Assembly (NCBI RefSeq): GCF_000478275.1
Contig: NZ_ASJB01000028.1
Span: 124,001-188,000, forward strand
Direction: 5' to 3'
Length of the DNA: 64,000 bases
Source: Amycolatopsis orientalis DSM 40040 = KCTC 9412
GTDB taxonomy: Bacteria; Actinomycetota; Actinomycetes; Mycobacteriales; Pseudonocardiaceae
Shown here: one piece after another, positions 43,456 to 51,690 of the stretch
Layout of the letters: each line of letters starts with the position of its first letter
Position numbering within the stretch: the stretch's first letter is position 1
The notes under the pieces: generated by a model
Databases searched by the model: none
What the model was told of the DNA's origin: nothing
Seen by the model: the letters and a program-made list of their open reading frames with translations, nothing else
Made by a program: the position numbers and the translations under genes

Positions 43456-44448
43456 CTATTCCGACCAGTCGACGACGGTGATGAACTCGTCGGAGGCCAC
43501 CGCGAAGCGTGTGCCGTCCGGATGCACGGCGACGGTCAGCGGCTCGTACTGCAAGCCGTACGCCACCATGCGCTTGCCGGTCGGCAGGTGCGGCCACGCC
43601 TCGACCACGGCGCCGGTGGCGGGCTCCAGGAGCTTCGGATACTCGTAGAAGCTGAGCAGGTGGTCGCCGAACCGGGTCATCGTGCCGACGTGCTCGCCAT
43701 AGGAGGCCTTGCTCGCCCAGCCCGCCGCTTCCATCGACCAAACGCCGAGTTCGCCGCTCGACAGCTGGGGCCAGCTGCCGGTCACCGTGCTCATGGAGAA
43801 CACCGCCAGGCGGTCTTCGTCGAGCCAGCAGGCCGACTCGACCTCGTCGCCGACCTGTTCCGGACAAGGCTGGATCGCGTCGAGGGTGCCCGGATCGGTG
43901 AGGGCGGCGTCGAGATCGAAGACCTGGGCGACGCCGAACGGATGCCAGACCCAGCCCGCGCTCAGCAGCCACCGTCCGCCGGGGCTCACCTCGAGCCGGG
44001 AGTGGTAGATGTCGTTCAGGTGGACGTCGGGCTCCAAGGCGCGGGTGGTGAGCCGTTCCCCGGTCGCCGGTAGCTCGATCTCCAGCCGGTCCCGGTGTTC
44101 GGGGCAGTGGACGAGCACCTCCCGCCCGTCGGTGAGCCGCCCGAAGGTCACCGGATAGAAGAAGGCGTCCGGATCGTCGTCGTCACGGGTGAGTGCGCGG
44201 AGTACCTCGCCTTGGTCGAGCAGGATCGCGTCGAGGCCGTACTCGGCGTAGACGACCTGGTAGCGCCCGGACGGGGACACGGCCACGCCGTTGTAGATGT
44301 CGCCGTAGCCCTGCAGCGGGGCTCCTGTTCCGGGGCGGCCGTCGGGATACCAGCTGTAGCCGCTCGCCCAGTCGACGAGACCGTTGCCTTGCCAGACCAG
44401 TGTTTGTGGTGCCTGGCCGGTGGTCGGCCATCGTTCTTCCGCTTTCAT
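43456..44448 (-). CDS. WD40/propeller-type hypothetical protein
   Basis: A 330-residue protein with repeated beta-propeller blades (VAVSPSGRYQVVYAEYG, LEVSPGGRWLLSAGWVW, VAVHPDGTRFAVASDEF) and no signal peptide or membrane helix. It has no catalytic motif that I recognise. Proteins of this sort are common single genes in actinomycetes and may be scaffolds. The ATG at 44448 lacks a strong ribosome site. It is divergent from the LPMO gene. Confidence 0.7.
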   Translation of the reverse strand: MKAEERWPTTGQAPQTLVWQGNGLVDWASGYSWYPDGRPGTGAPLQGYGDIYNGVAVSPSGRYQVVYAEYGLDAILLDQGEVLRALTRDDDDPDAFFYPVTFGRLTDGREVLVHCPEHRDRLEIELPATGERLTTRALEPDVHLNDIYHSRLEVSPGGRWLLSAGWVWHPFGVAQVFDLDAALTDPGTLDAIQPCPEQVGDEVESACWLDEDRLAVFSMSTVTGSWPQLSSGELGVWSMEAAGWASKASYGEHVGTMTRFGDHLLSFYEYPKLLEPATGAVVEAWPHLPTGKRMVAYGLQYEPLTVAVHPDGTRFAVASDEFITVVDWSE

Positions 44449-44590
44449 GATGCACTGGATGATGACAGCTCGCCGGCGGGACCGCCCCCGAATTCCCGAA
44501 GATCATTTCGAGAAGTGCGAAATAAACCATAACCATCGTCCACTGTTTCGTTGAAGTTTCGCGGAGTCGCGTATACGCTGATCCCTGCTC

Positions 44591-44604
44591 TGGGAGCGCT
44601 CCCA
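44591..44604. promoter_or_regulatory. CebR operator (perfect 14-bp palindrome)
   Basis: TGGGAGCGCTCCCA exactly equals the published consensus of CebR, the LacI-type repressor that responds to cellobiose in actinomycetes. It lies 41 bp before the LPMO start codon. Release by cello-oligosaccharides would place this enzyme in the cellulose regulon. Confidence 0.9.
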
Positions 44605-44645
44605 TTTTGATCATCGTCGATCATCCCGAGAATGGAGGCCCATCC

Positions 44646-45302
44646 ATGCGCAGTACCTCCAGGCCCACCGCCAGACGGCGGAGCATCATCGTCCTGGTCA
44701 TCGCCACGCTCGCCGGTATGTTCGCCTGGGTCCCGGCGGCTTCGGCACACGGCACCATCGTCGGTCCCCCGACCCGCGCCTACCAGTGCTGGAAAGACTG
44801 GGGCAGCCAGCACACGAATCCCGCCATGCAGCAGCAAGATCCCATGTGCTGGCAGGCTTTCCAGGCCAACGCCGACACCATGTGGAACTGGATGAGTGCC
44901 CTGCGGGACGGACTCCACGGGAACTTCGAGGGGTCCACTCCCAACGGACAGCTCTGCAGCAACGGCCTGGCGCGCAACAACTCCCTGAACACCCCAGGCC
45001 CTTGGAAGACCACCAGTGTCGGCAGCAACTTCTCGATGCACCTGTACGACCAGGCCAGCCATGGTGCCGACTACTTCCGGGTCTACGTCAGCAAGAACGG
45101 GTTCGACCCCACCACCCAGACGCTCGGCTGGGGCAACCTCGACTTCATCACGCAGACCGGCAGGTACGCTCCGGCCAAGGACATCACGTTCGACGTCCGA
45201 ACCTCCGGCGCGTACCGCGGACACCACGTCGTGTTCACGATCTGGCAGGCATCCCACCTCGACCAGACCTACATGTGGTGCAGTGACGTGAACTTCGGCT
45301 AG
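44646..45302 (+). CDS. Secreted AA10 lytic polysaccharide monooxygenase
   Basis: A 218-residue copper enzyme of family AA10. The signal peptide ends ASA, leaving His35 as the mature N-terminal His. His139 in QASHGADYFRVYVSK is the second histidine-brace residue, and Phe217 of SDVNF is the axial residue. The fold needs two disulfides; Cys lie in YQCWKDW, DPMCWQ, GQLCSNG and MWCSD. There is no carbohydrate-binding module. ATG 44646 is preceded by GGAGG. The perfect CebR operator upstream suggests a cellulose-active enzyme that cleaves glycosidic bonds oxidatively, unlike the chitinase, which carries DasR boxes. Confidence 0.95.
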   Translation: MRSTSRPTARRRSIIVLVIATLAGMFAWVPAASAHGTIVGPPTRAYQCWKDWGSQHTNPAMQQQDPMCWQAFQANADTMWNWMSALRDGLHGNFEGSTPNGQLCSNGLARNNSLNTPGPWKTTSVGSNFSMHLYDQASHGADYFRVYVSKNGFDPTTQTLGWGNLDFITQTGRYAPAKDITFDVRTSGAYRGHHVVFTIWQASHLDQTYMWCSDVNFG

Positions 45303-45332
45303 AAAATCCAGACAGCCGAACGGAATCCGAAT

Positions 45333-45365
45333 GGCCGCCCCGGTATTCACGACACCGGGGCGGCC
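45333..45365. terminator. Bidirectional hairpin terminator
   Basis: GGCCGCCCCGGT (45333-45344) pairs with ACCGGGGCGGCC (45354-45365). It lies between the convergent LPMO and TetR genes and can serve both. Confidence 0.78.
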
Positions 45366-45390
45366 TTCCGACGGGATCTTCGCCACGCGT

Positions 45391-45909
45391 TCACGCGCCG
45401 GATCCGCGTCGAGCGGGGACGGCGAACGCCTTCAGCCCGGTGCGCCAGGCGCTGTCGAGGTCCGCGTCGGGCGGGAAACGACCGTCGAGTTCGAGGATGA
45501 CCATGCCGTGCGCGAAAGCCCAGACCGCACGCGCCCGGTCCAGGTCGCCGCCGACAGCACGCACGAGCGGCAGCGCTGCCGCGTCCTCGACTCCGGCGGG
45601 CAGGAGATGGCGAGGGAGCGGCCCGGAATTCATCAGCCGGTAGAGATGGGGATGTTCGAGCGCGTAGGCACGGTAAGCCGCCGCGAGCGCGTCCAAAGAG
45701 CCGGCTCGTTCCAGCTCGCTCGCCAGTTCCCGCAGGGCGAGCGCGATCACCTGGGCTTCGACCGCGCCCTTGTCCGGGAAATGCTTGTAAAGAGACGGAG
45801 CCCGAATGCCGAGCCGTTCGCCGAGTGCCCGCATGGTCAGCGCGGCGGAGCCGCCCTCGTCGATCAGCACGCGTGCCACGTCGACGATCTGACCGCTTCG
45901 CTCAGACAC
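45391..45909 (-). CDS. TetR/AcrR-family regulator
   Basis: A 172-residue TetR-type repressor. The HTH is QIVDVARVLIDEGGSAALTM through LGIRAPSLYKHFPDKGAVE, and the C-terminal ligand domain resembles the WHG/TetR_C_33 type (YRAYALEHPHLYRLM, RAVWAFAHGMVILEL). I chose the GTG at 45909 because GGGAG is well placed; a GTG at 45930 lacks a site. Its start overlaps the DUF4260 stop. Two palindromes upstream of the operon are good candidates for its own operators, so it likely represses itself and the membrane protein. Confidence 0.85.
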   Translation of the reverse strand: MSERSGQIVDVARVLIDEGGSAALTMRALGERLGIRAPSLYKHFPDKGAVEAQVIALALRELASELERAGSLDALAAAYRAYALEHPHLYRLMNSGPLPRHLLPAGVEDAAALPLVRAVGGDLDRARAVWAFAHGMVILELDGRFPPDADLDSAWRTGLKAFAVPARRGSGA

Positions 45910-46303
45910 GCCGGCTCCCGTCGCGCTCACGCAGGCCGTAGCCGAAGGCCCGGTCCAGCGCGATGTGCGTCAGCCAGCCGAGTCCCGCCGTGAACAGCGG
46001 CACCCAGTCCCCCAGTACGCCGAAGCTGTAGACGACCAGGACGGCCAACGGGATCCATGGCCGGTGCACGAGGTTGTAGTAGGGCACGGCCCTGGGCGAC
46101 AGCTTGCCGCCACCGGCCGTGCCGTCACCGGCCCCGACGAACATCGTCAGGTCGGGCGCGATCAGCAACAGCAGCGCGGCGGTCAGTGCCGGGCCGCCGT
46201 GGTTGATCACCTCGAGCACGATGAAGGCCAGCAAGAACGCCGCGAGGGCGGCCCACGCCACCCGTTTGACGACGTGACGAGCGGGCGAAAGAGCGACAGA
46301 CAT
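45902..46303 (-). CDS. DUF4260-family small membrane protein
   Basis: A 133-residue protein with four predicted membrane helices (VAWAALAAFLLAFIV, TAALLLLIAPDLTMFVGAG, WIPLAVLVVYSFGVL, FTAGLGWLTHIALDRAFGYGL). The last segment, with the H-x3-D-R-x-F-G-Y-G-L pattern, is typical of DUF4260. Its function is unknown. It is the first gene of a two-gene operon with the TetR-type regulator, and the ATG at 46303 has a G-rich ribosome site. Confidence 0.85.
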   Translation of the reverse strand: MSVALSPARHVVKRVAWAALAAFLLAFIVLEVINHGGPALTAALLLLIAPDLTMFVGAGDGTAGGGKLSPRAVPYYNLVHRPWIPLAVLVVYSFGVLGDWVPLFTAGLGWLTHIALDRAFGYGLRERDGSRRV

Positions 46304-46321
46304 CGAAACCCCCGGGAACGT

Positions 46322-46364
46322 GGCTAACAGCGTTAGCCTCACTGTATGGCTAACGCTGTTAGCC
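46322..46364. promoter_or_regulatory. Twin 17-bp TetR-type operators
   Basis: GGCTAACAGCGTTAGCC (46322-46338) and GGCTAACGCTGTTAGCC (46348-46364) are both palindromes with arms GGCTAAC/GTTAGCC, and the second is the reverse complement of the first. Their centres are 26 bp apart. They lie 19-61 bp upstream of the DUF4260-TetR operon, in its promoter, and are the likely autoregulatory sites. Confidence 0.82.
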
Positions 46365-46376
46365 GTCAAGGCCGGC

Positions 46377-47849
46377 TCAGGATTCCGTTGGCGCGCCTCG
46401 GTTCGGTATCCGGAAGCCGCCGATCTCCTGTTCGAGCAGTTCGGCCAATCGCAGCGGGGTGCGGTCCTCGTACATCGGGCCGATGAGCTGCACGCCCACC
46501 GGCAGCCCCTCGGGGGAAAGGCCCGTGGGTACGGCGGTGGCAGGCAGGCCGGGCATGGTCGCCAGGCCTGCCCAGACGAACTGGTCGAAGTACGGGTACT
46601 CGGCACCGTCGATGTCGATGCGCCGTTCCAGCGGATCGGGGGCGTGGTCGTGCGGGAACGCGGGCGTCGGCGTGATGGGGCAGACCACGGCGTCGAACTC
46701 GGCGAAGAGCCGCCGCCAGCCGTGGCGGTGGAGTTCGCGGCGGTTGTTCGCCTCCATCCAGTCGCGGTGGCTGAAGACCAAGGCGCGCAGCCGCGTCGCG
46801 TCGAGGCTCTGGTCGTCGGCGCTCAGTCCGGCGGCCTGGATCTGAAGTTCCTCATACGAGCCGATGGGGAAACGCGCGACGGAGCCCGAGATCAGCAACT
46901 GCATGTAGAGCGTCGCCGCTTCGGTCAGATCGGGCAGCAGCGGACTGTGCCGTTCGACGCGGGCGCCACCCGCGACAAGCGCCGCGGCCACCCGGTCCAC
47001 GCCCGCCCGCACGGCGGACCCGGTCGGGATGAGCGGATGCTCGTCGAGGACCAGGACCCGGAAATCGCGGAGCCGCTCGTGACGCGCGGGCGGCAGGGTC
47101 AAGGTGTACGCCATGCCGAGCGTCAGCGGGTCCGGTCCGGCCATGACGTCGAGCAGGAGCGAGAGGTCGCGGGCGGTGCGCGCCATCGGGCCGGCGACGG
47201 CGAGGTCGAACTCGGTCGGCAAGGCCGGCCCCGGAGGCGGGACCATGCCGCGGGTCGCCACCAGCCCGACCGTCGGCTTGTGCGCGTAGACGCCACAGAA
47301 ATGCGCGGGGGTGCGCAGCGAACCGGCGAGGTCGGAGCCGATGGACAGCGCACCGAATCCGGACGCCAGTGCTGCCGCCGAGCCGCCGGAGGATCCGCCC
47401 GAAGTGCGACCGTGATCCCACGGGTTGCCGGTGGTGCCATGGATTTCGTTGAAGCTCTGGATGTCCTGCAGTCCCAAGGGGACATTGGTCTTGCCGAGCA
47501 CCACCGCGCCCGCGTCCTTGAGCCGCGACACCTGCACCGCGTCCTCGGCGGGCAGATGGTCCCGGTGCGGCGGCATGCCCCAGGTCGTCGGCAGCCCGGC
47601 GACGTCGTAGGACTCCTTGACCGTCACCGGGACACCGAGCAGCGGCCGGTCCTCACCCCGGGCGAGCGCCTGGTCGGCCTGACGCGCGGCGGCCCGCGCG
47701 CGGTCGAAGTCCGGTACGCAGACCGCGTTGATCGCCTTGTCGTCCCGCTCGATCCGGGCGATCGCCTCGTCGGTCAGTTCCGCCGACGTCACCTCGCCTG
47801 CCCGCAGCGCGGCCGAAAGCCGGTGGGCCGGCTGAAAGTTCCAATCCAT
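46377..47849 (-). CDS. Amidase-signature family hydrolase
   Basis: A 490-residue AS-family enzyme. The catalytic Lys is in VPVTVKESYD and the Gly/Ser-rich centre is GRTSGGSSGGSAAALASGFG, with the cis-Ser and nucleophilic Ser; the GSDLAGSLRTPAHFCG segment follows. These hydrolyse C-N bonds in amides; the substrate is unknown. There is no signal peptide. I chose the ATG at 47849 (MDWNFQPAHRL); an upstream ATG at 47882 adds 11 residues. The stop is close to the TetR operators. Confidence 0.9.
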   Translation of the reverse strand: MDWNFQPAHRLSAALRAGEVTSAELTDEAIARIERDDKAINAVCVPDFDRARAAARQADQALARGEDRPLLGVPVTVKESYDVAGLPTTWGMPPHRDHLPAEDAVQVSRLKDAGAVVLGKTNVPLGLQDIQSFNEIHGTTGNPWDHGRTSGGSSGGSAAALASGFGALSIGSDLAGSLRTPAHFCGVYAHKPTVGLVATRGMVPPPGPALPTEFDLAVAGPMARTARDLSLLLDVMAGPDPLTLGMAYTLTLPPARHERLRDFRVLVLDEHPLIPTGSAVRAGVDRVAAALVAGGARVERHSPLLPDLTEAATLYMQLLISGSVARFPIGSYEELQIQAAGLSADDQSLDATRLRALVFSHRDWMEANNRRELHRHGWRRLFAEFDAVVCPITPTPAFPHDHAPDPLERRIDIDGAEYPYFDQFVWAGLATMPGLPATAVPTGLSPEGLPVGVQLIGPMYEDRTPLRLAELLEQEIGGFRIPNRGAPTES

Positions 47850-47933
47850 GAATCGACCGTAACGACCTCCCGAGCGAGCCATAAAATTCCGATCGGCGCA
47901 ACGGCGGCTACCGGGCGCCTTTTCGCGAAGTGC

Positions 47934-48095
47934 TCCGTCCTCGGCTCACTGATCTCGGACACCTTCGGCTTCCGCCTTGTGTACATGCTGGCCGCGCTGT
48001 TCGTATTCGCCGCGCTCGTCGTCACCGGGATCATCGGCATCGTCGCGCTGACGAAGAAGGAAGCTCGCAACACCCGCCAGTACGAACAGGGCTGA
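47934..48095 (+). pseudogene. C-terminal remnant of a membrane transporter-like gene
   Basis: A 53-codon frame reads SVLGSLISDTFGFRLVYMLA, then ALFVFAALVVTGIIGIVALT, and ends in a charged tail and stop. This looks like the last helix of an MFS-type transporter. No start or upstream helix exists, because the amidase is immediately to the left. It overlaps the tail of the FGLLP-motif gene on the other strand. Confidence 0.5.
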
Positions 48096-50057
48096 CGCCA
48101 CAAGGATCTTCACTCCGGCGGGTTTCTCGTCGACGGCGGGATGCACGCTGTGCAGGACCACGTGGACGTAGACGAAGACCGCGGGCGCGTACAGCGCCCA
48201 CCACGCGACTTTGCTCCAGGCCTTCAGCGCGTATCCGTCCAGCGGCTTGATCGGGAGCAGTCCGAAGACGACGACCTGGACACCCGCGGCCAGCACGACA
48301 CAGATCGCGAAGGCGCCCTCGTAGGCCGGTGACTTCAGCTCGGCCTCCCGCCCGGCGGCGACGACGGGCGCGAAAGCCACCCAAAACCCGATGGCGGTCA
48401 CGAGGACGGCGATCCCGCCACCCAGCGTCGCACGTCCTTGCACGGCGGTCTTCGGCACGCTTCTCACCGCCACGAACGTGACGACCAGTCCGTACACGTA
48501 GGGCACGGGCGAGCCCAGGACACGGGACAGCGTGGCCATGAGCGCGGCGACGAGGAATCCGAACCAGATCGCCCGGACGTACCCCCGGCCACGGCTCGCG
48601 GTGAGCAGGATGTCCTTGGGTTTCTCGTACGCGGCGACGACCAGGAGCAGGGACATGGCCCCCACCGCCGCCTTCAGCAGGACGACACCCCAGTCCGCCG
48701 TGCCGGGGCCCATCTCCGGGTCGGCCCAGACCAGCAAAGTCCCGCCGAGCGCGGCGTAGCCGAGAGTCCGCACCCAGCCGGGAACGCGCGGGACGGCCGC
48801 GTCCAGCCGTTGCCGAACCGCGGGAGTCCGCAGCAGTTCGATGATCTTGTTGACCCGGTCCGCCGGGAACGCCGTCTCCAGCAACAGCACGATCGCGATG
48901 ATCGCCGCCGATTCCGCCACGCTCACCGCCAGGGAACGCAGATCGGTCGGGACCTCCCTCGGGGTGGGGATGTCGGGAAGGCCGGGCGGGGGCGGCCGCG
49001 GGAGTGGCGGCGGGGGGCCGGCCGTCTCCGTGGCCGTCGCCGTGGCCGGCCGGGTGGACGCCGTGGGGGCCGGGGCCGCCTTCCAGGTCAGCTCGAAGGT
49101 GGTCAGGCCGGGCGCGGCGGGCAGCCTCATCGTCCCGGCGGGATGAGTGGTCCCGGCGCAGCGGAACTCCACGGCGCGGACGCCGCCGGGCAGCCCGGAC
49201 GGGATGAACGCGTGCAGGTCGATGAGCTCCCAGCCGGCCGCTCCCCCGCGCCCCTGCCGTGCTTCGTCCAGCCAGGTCTCCAGTCTCCTGCCCCCGATGC
49301 TGATCAGACCGGAGCGGCAAGCCGCCGGATAGCCGTGCAGGTGCACGGTGACCTCGGGTTTTCCCGATGGCCGGTCGCCGCCGGGCGAAGGCGTGGGCTG
49401 CGGCGTGATCGTGTCCGTCTTCGGCCGGACGACGATGCTGACGGTCGCCTCGGCCGCGTCGTTCTGCGGGTCCACCGCCCGATAACCGAACGAGTCCGTT
49501 CCGGTGAAGCCGGACGGTGGCGCGTAGTCGAAGGAGCCGTCCCGCCGCAGGACGACCCGGCCACCTCGTGCGGTGAAACCGTTGCCCGCCTTGGCTTCCG
49601 CCGTCATCGGCTCCCCCGCGGGATGGGTGTCCCCGGTCAGCACACCGGGCGCGGGCACCTTCAGCAGCACCCCCGAGGTCGCCTGGTAGCCGTCGTCCCG
49701 CGGATGCGGACCGAGCCGCACCCCCACCGACACGGCCGCGGTGGCGCTCCGGTTCCCCGCCGTGTCGACGATCCGGTAACTCCAGCGCGCGGTCAGTGAA
49801 GATCCCCTTCGCCAGCGGAACCCGACCGGCCGCGTCGTCGGCTCGACCACGCCGTCGGTCGGGCCGGACACCAGCTCGACCGCACGGACCTCCGTACCGC
49901 GCGGGGTGTCGTTGGCCAGGACGTCGACCGTGAACCAGCCGTTGACCGCCTGGCCACTGGAGAAGACGAAGTTGTCGTCCACCGCGGACGGCGGCGCCGC
50001 GGCCAGGGTCAGGAAGACGCCCAGCCCGGTGACGAGCAGCACCAGGGCGCGTTTCAT
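47946..50057 (-). CDS. FGLLP-motif membrane protein with Ig/cadherin-like extracellular repeats
   Basis: A 703-residue protein. A signal-type N-terminus (KRALVLLVTGLGVFLTLAAA) is followed by two cadherin/Ig-like repeats (DVLANDT, and DGSFDYAPPSGFTGTDSFGYRA), a beta domain, a Pro-rich linker (PPPPLPRPPPPG), then about eight membrane helices (from about residue 400). The helix bundle contains the motif FGLLPIKPLDG, for which a family name exists. The last 30 residues run antisense through a transporter remnant and are very charged. The start at ATG 50057 is 7 bp after the upstream gene. The role is unknown; a surface-exposed stalk on a membrane bundle suggests adhesion or transport. Confidence 0.75.
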   Translation of the reverse strand: MKRALVLLVTGLGVFLTLAAAPPSAVDDNFVFSSGQAVNGWFTVDVLANDTPRGTEVRAVELVSGPTDGVVEPTTRPVGFRWRRGSSLTARWSYRIVDTAGNRSATAAVSVGVRLGPHPRDDGYQATSGVLLKVPAPGVLTGDTHPAGEPMTAEAKAGNGFTARGGRVVLRRDGSFDYAPPSGFTGTDSFGYRAVDPQNDAAEATVSIVVRPKTDTITPQPTPSPGGDRPSGKPEVTVHLHGYPAACRSGLISIGGRRLETWLDEARQGRGGAAGWELIDLHAFIPSGLPGGVRAVEFRCAGTTHPAGTMRLPAAPGLTTFELTWKAAPAPTASTRPATATATETAGPPPPLPRPPPPGLPDIPTPREVPTDLRSLAVSVAESAAIIAIVLLLETAFPADRVNKIIELLRTPAVRQRLDAAVPRVPGWVRTLGYAALGGTLLVWADPEMGPGTADWGVVLLKAAVGAMSLLLVVAAYEKPKDILLTASRGRGYVRAIWFGFLVAALMATLSRVLGSPVPYVYGLVVTFVAVRSVPKTAVQGRATLGGGIAVLVTAIGFWVAFAPVVAAGREAELKSPAYEGAFAICVVLAAGVQVVVFGLLPIKPLDGYALKAWSKVAWWALYAPAVFVYVHVVLHSVHPAVDEKPAGVKILVASALFVLAGVASFLLRQRDDADDPGDDERGEYEQRGQHVHKAEAEGVRDQ

Positions 50058-50064
50058 GGGCGCG

Positions 50065-50595
50065 TCAGAAGTTCCAGATCCGGACGGTGAGGTCCCACCG
50101 CCCGCTGTTGTCGACGGTCCGGTCGTCGTTCTGCGCCAGCCACAGCCAGGTCTGCGGGCCGCGGTAGACCACGCACCCGCTGTCGGTCCCGGCCGGGAAC
50201 GCGGCCCCGGTCGAGTTGAAGAACCCGTAGAGGCCGTACGTCGGCGCCGAGATCCCGCCCCAGAACGTCCTCGTCCGCTCGGTCGGATGGCCCGCCGGGG
50301 AGAAGGACGGGCCCCACGGCCAGGAGTCGATCTTGATCGACCCGCTCGCCCGGATCCGCACGACATCCCCGTCCTGGAGCGGGATGCCCGGTCCGATGAC
50401 CGTCCGGTCCTGGTAGCCGAAGCTCACCGGCCGGCCGTCCACGATCGTCAGGGCCGTGTCGCGGATGGAGCCGATCTGGTTGTTCTGGCACAGCCTCTGG
50501 GACAGCTCCGTGCCCGCCTGAGCCGGCGTCGCCAGGCACAGCGCGAGGGTGGCCACACCGGCCGCGATCAGGCCGGTGGACCGGATTCCGGTCAT
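50065..50595 (-). CDS. Secreted lectin-like (PA-I-type) beta protein
   Basis: A 176-residue exported protein with a signal peptide (GLIAAGVATLALCLATPAQAG). The C-terminal domain shows DGDVVRIRASGSIKID and NDDRTVDNSGRWDLTVRIW, a pattern similar to PA-I galactophilic lectins, in which the Asp/Asn cluster binds calcium and sugar. Two Cys in QRLCQNN and SGCVVYRG may form a disulfide. ATG 50595 has GGGAG upstream. It precedes the FGLLP membrane gene by 7 bp, so the two are co-expressed. Confidence 0.72.
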   Translation of the reverse strand: MTGIRSTGLIAAGVATLALCLATPAQAGTELSQRLCQNNQIGSIRDTALTIVDGRPVSFGYQDRTVIGPGIPLQDGDVVRIRASGSIKIDSWPWGPSFSPAGHPTERTRTFWGGISAPTYGLYGFFNSTGAAFPAGTDSGCVVYRGPQTWLWLAQNDDRTVDNSGRWDLTVRIWNF

Positions 50596-50703
50596 GGTCG
50601 GTGAACTCCCGTCGTGACGTCCGTTTCCTCGGTGTACTCCGAGAATCGGGCCACGCACCCGGTCACGTCGAAGTCGTGGTGACTATGCGCCGATCGGCCG
50701 GGG

Positions 50704-51597
50704 CTATAGCGGCAGCTCCGCCGCGACCTGGGCCGCCAGCTCGCAGAACAACCGGGGCAGCGCGCGGCGGTCGTCCCGCCGCCGGGCGACACCGGTGGAC
50801 GAGCAGGGACCGTCGCGCAGCTCCAGGGCACGGAATCCGTGCACGGCGGCCGTCTTGACGTACAGGTACGGGGCCGGGCAGACCACCTCGTTCAGGACGA
50901 CGGACAGCGCCAGCTCCGTCACCGTGGTGACCGGCTCGCCCACCGCCTTCGGATACTCGCCGTTGCGCGCTTCGGGCATCAGCCACCACCGTTTCATGGA
51001 CTCGGGTACCGCGTCCCCCACGTTCGGCATCGGTTCCTCGAGCACGTCGGCGACGTCGACGGAATCGAGTTCCCACAACGGGTGCCCGACCGGCACCGCC
51101 AGGCCGCAGGGCTCGTCGATGATGGGTTCCCACAGCACGCGCTCGGCGTCCACGGGCAGCCGCACCAGCGAGACGTCGACCTCGTCGTCGAGCAGCGGGC
51201 GTTCCGGATCGGGCAGGGTGGTCTCCTGCCACGTCAGCCGCACATGCGGGTACGCCGCCGAGAACGCGCTCGCGATCGGCACGTGCACCGCGTGCGGGAT
51301 CGGCGGGCTCCACCCGATCCGCAGCACGCTCGGCTCGGCCGCGGCGCGTCTCGTCGCGCGGGCGGCCTCGTCCACCATCCGCAGCACCGCCTCGGCGTGC
51401 CCGTAGAAGACCTCTCCGGCGGCGGTCATCCGGACCCCGTCCGGGGCGCGCAGCAACAACGGCACGCCGAGTTCCCGCTCCAGCGCGCGGATCTGCTGAC
51501 TCAAGGTCGGCTGGGAGACGTACAGCATGGCCGCGGCCTTGGTGAACCCACCCTGTTCGGCGACGGCCGTGAAATACCGGAAATGACGCAGCTCCAT
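50704..51597 (-). CDS. LysR-family transcriptional regulator
   Basis: A 297-residue LysR regulator. The N-terminal HTH is ELRHFRYFTAVAEQGGFTKA with SQPTLSQQIRALERELG, and the C-terminal substrate-binding domain starts near residue 90. ATG 51597 follows GGGAGGGG. The nearest upstream gene is the BluB-like enzyme on the same strand, with a gap of 93 bp; the target is not evident. Confidence 0.92.
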   Translation of the reverse strand: MELRHFRYFTAVAEQGGFTKAAAMLYVSQPTLSQQIRALERELGVPLLLRAPDGVRMTAAGEVFYGHAEAVLRMVDEAARATRRAAAEPSVLRIGWSPPIPHAVHVPIASAFSAAYPHVRLTWQETTLPDPERPLLDDEVDVSLVRLPVDAERVLWEPIIDEPCGLAVPVGHPLWELDSVDVADVLEEPMPNVGDAVPESMKRWWLMPEARNGEYPKAVGEPVTTVTELALSVVLNEVVCPAPYLYVKTAAVHGFRALELRDGPCSSTGVARRRDDRRALPRLFCELAAQVAAELPL

Positions 51598-51690
51598 GAA
51601 TCCCCTCCCGCGTTCCGCCCGCGTTTCCGCGGACGCGTCAACGATTCCGCATCGAGGCCGCGCGAGGACACGCCCAGGAGGATGAAGCCG

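Noticed and set aside
46320..48095. 591-codon forward frame through the amidase region
   Set aside because: It is the amidase antisense; only the last 53 codons, beyond the amidase start, look like a protein remnant.
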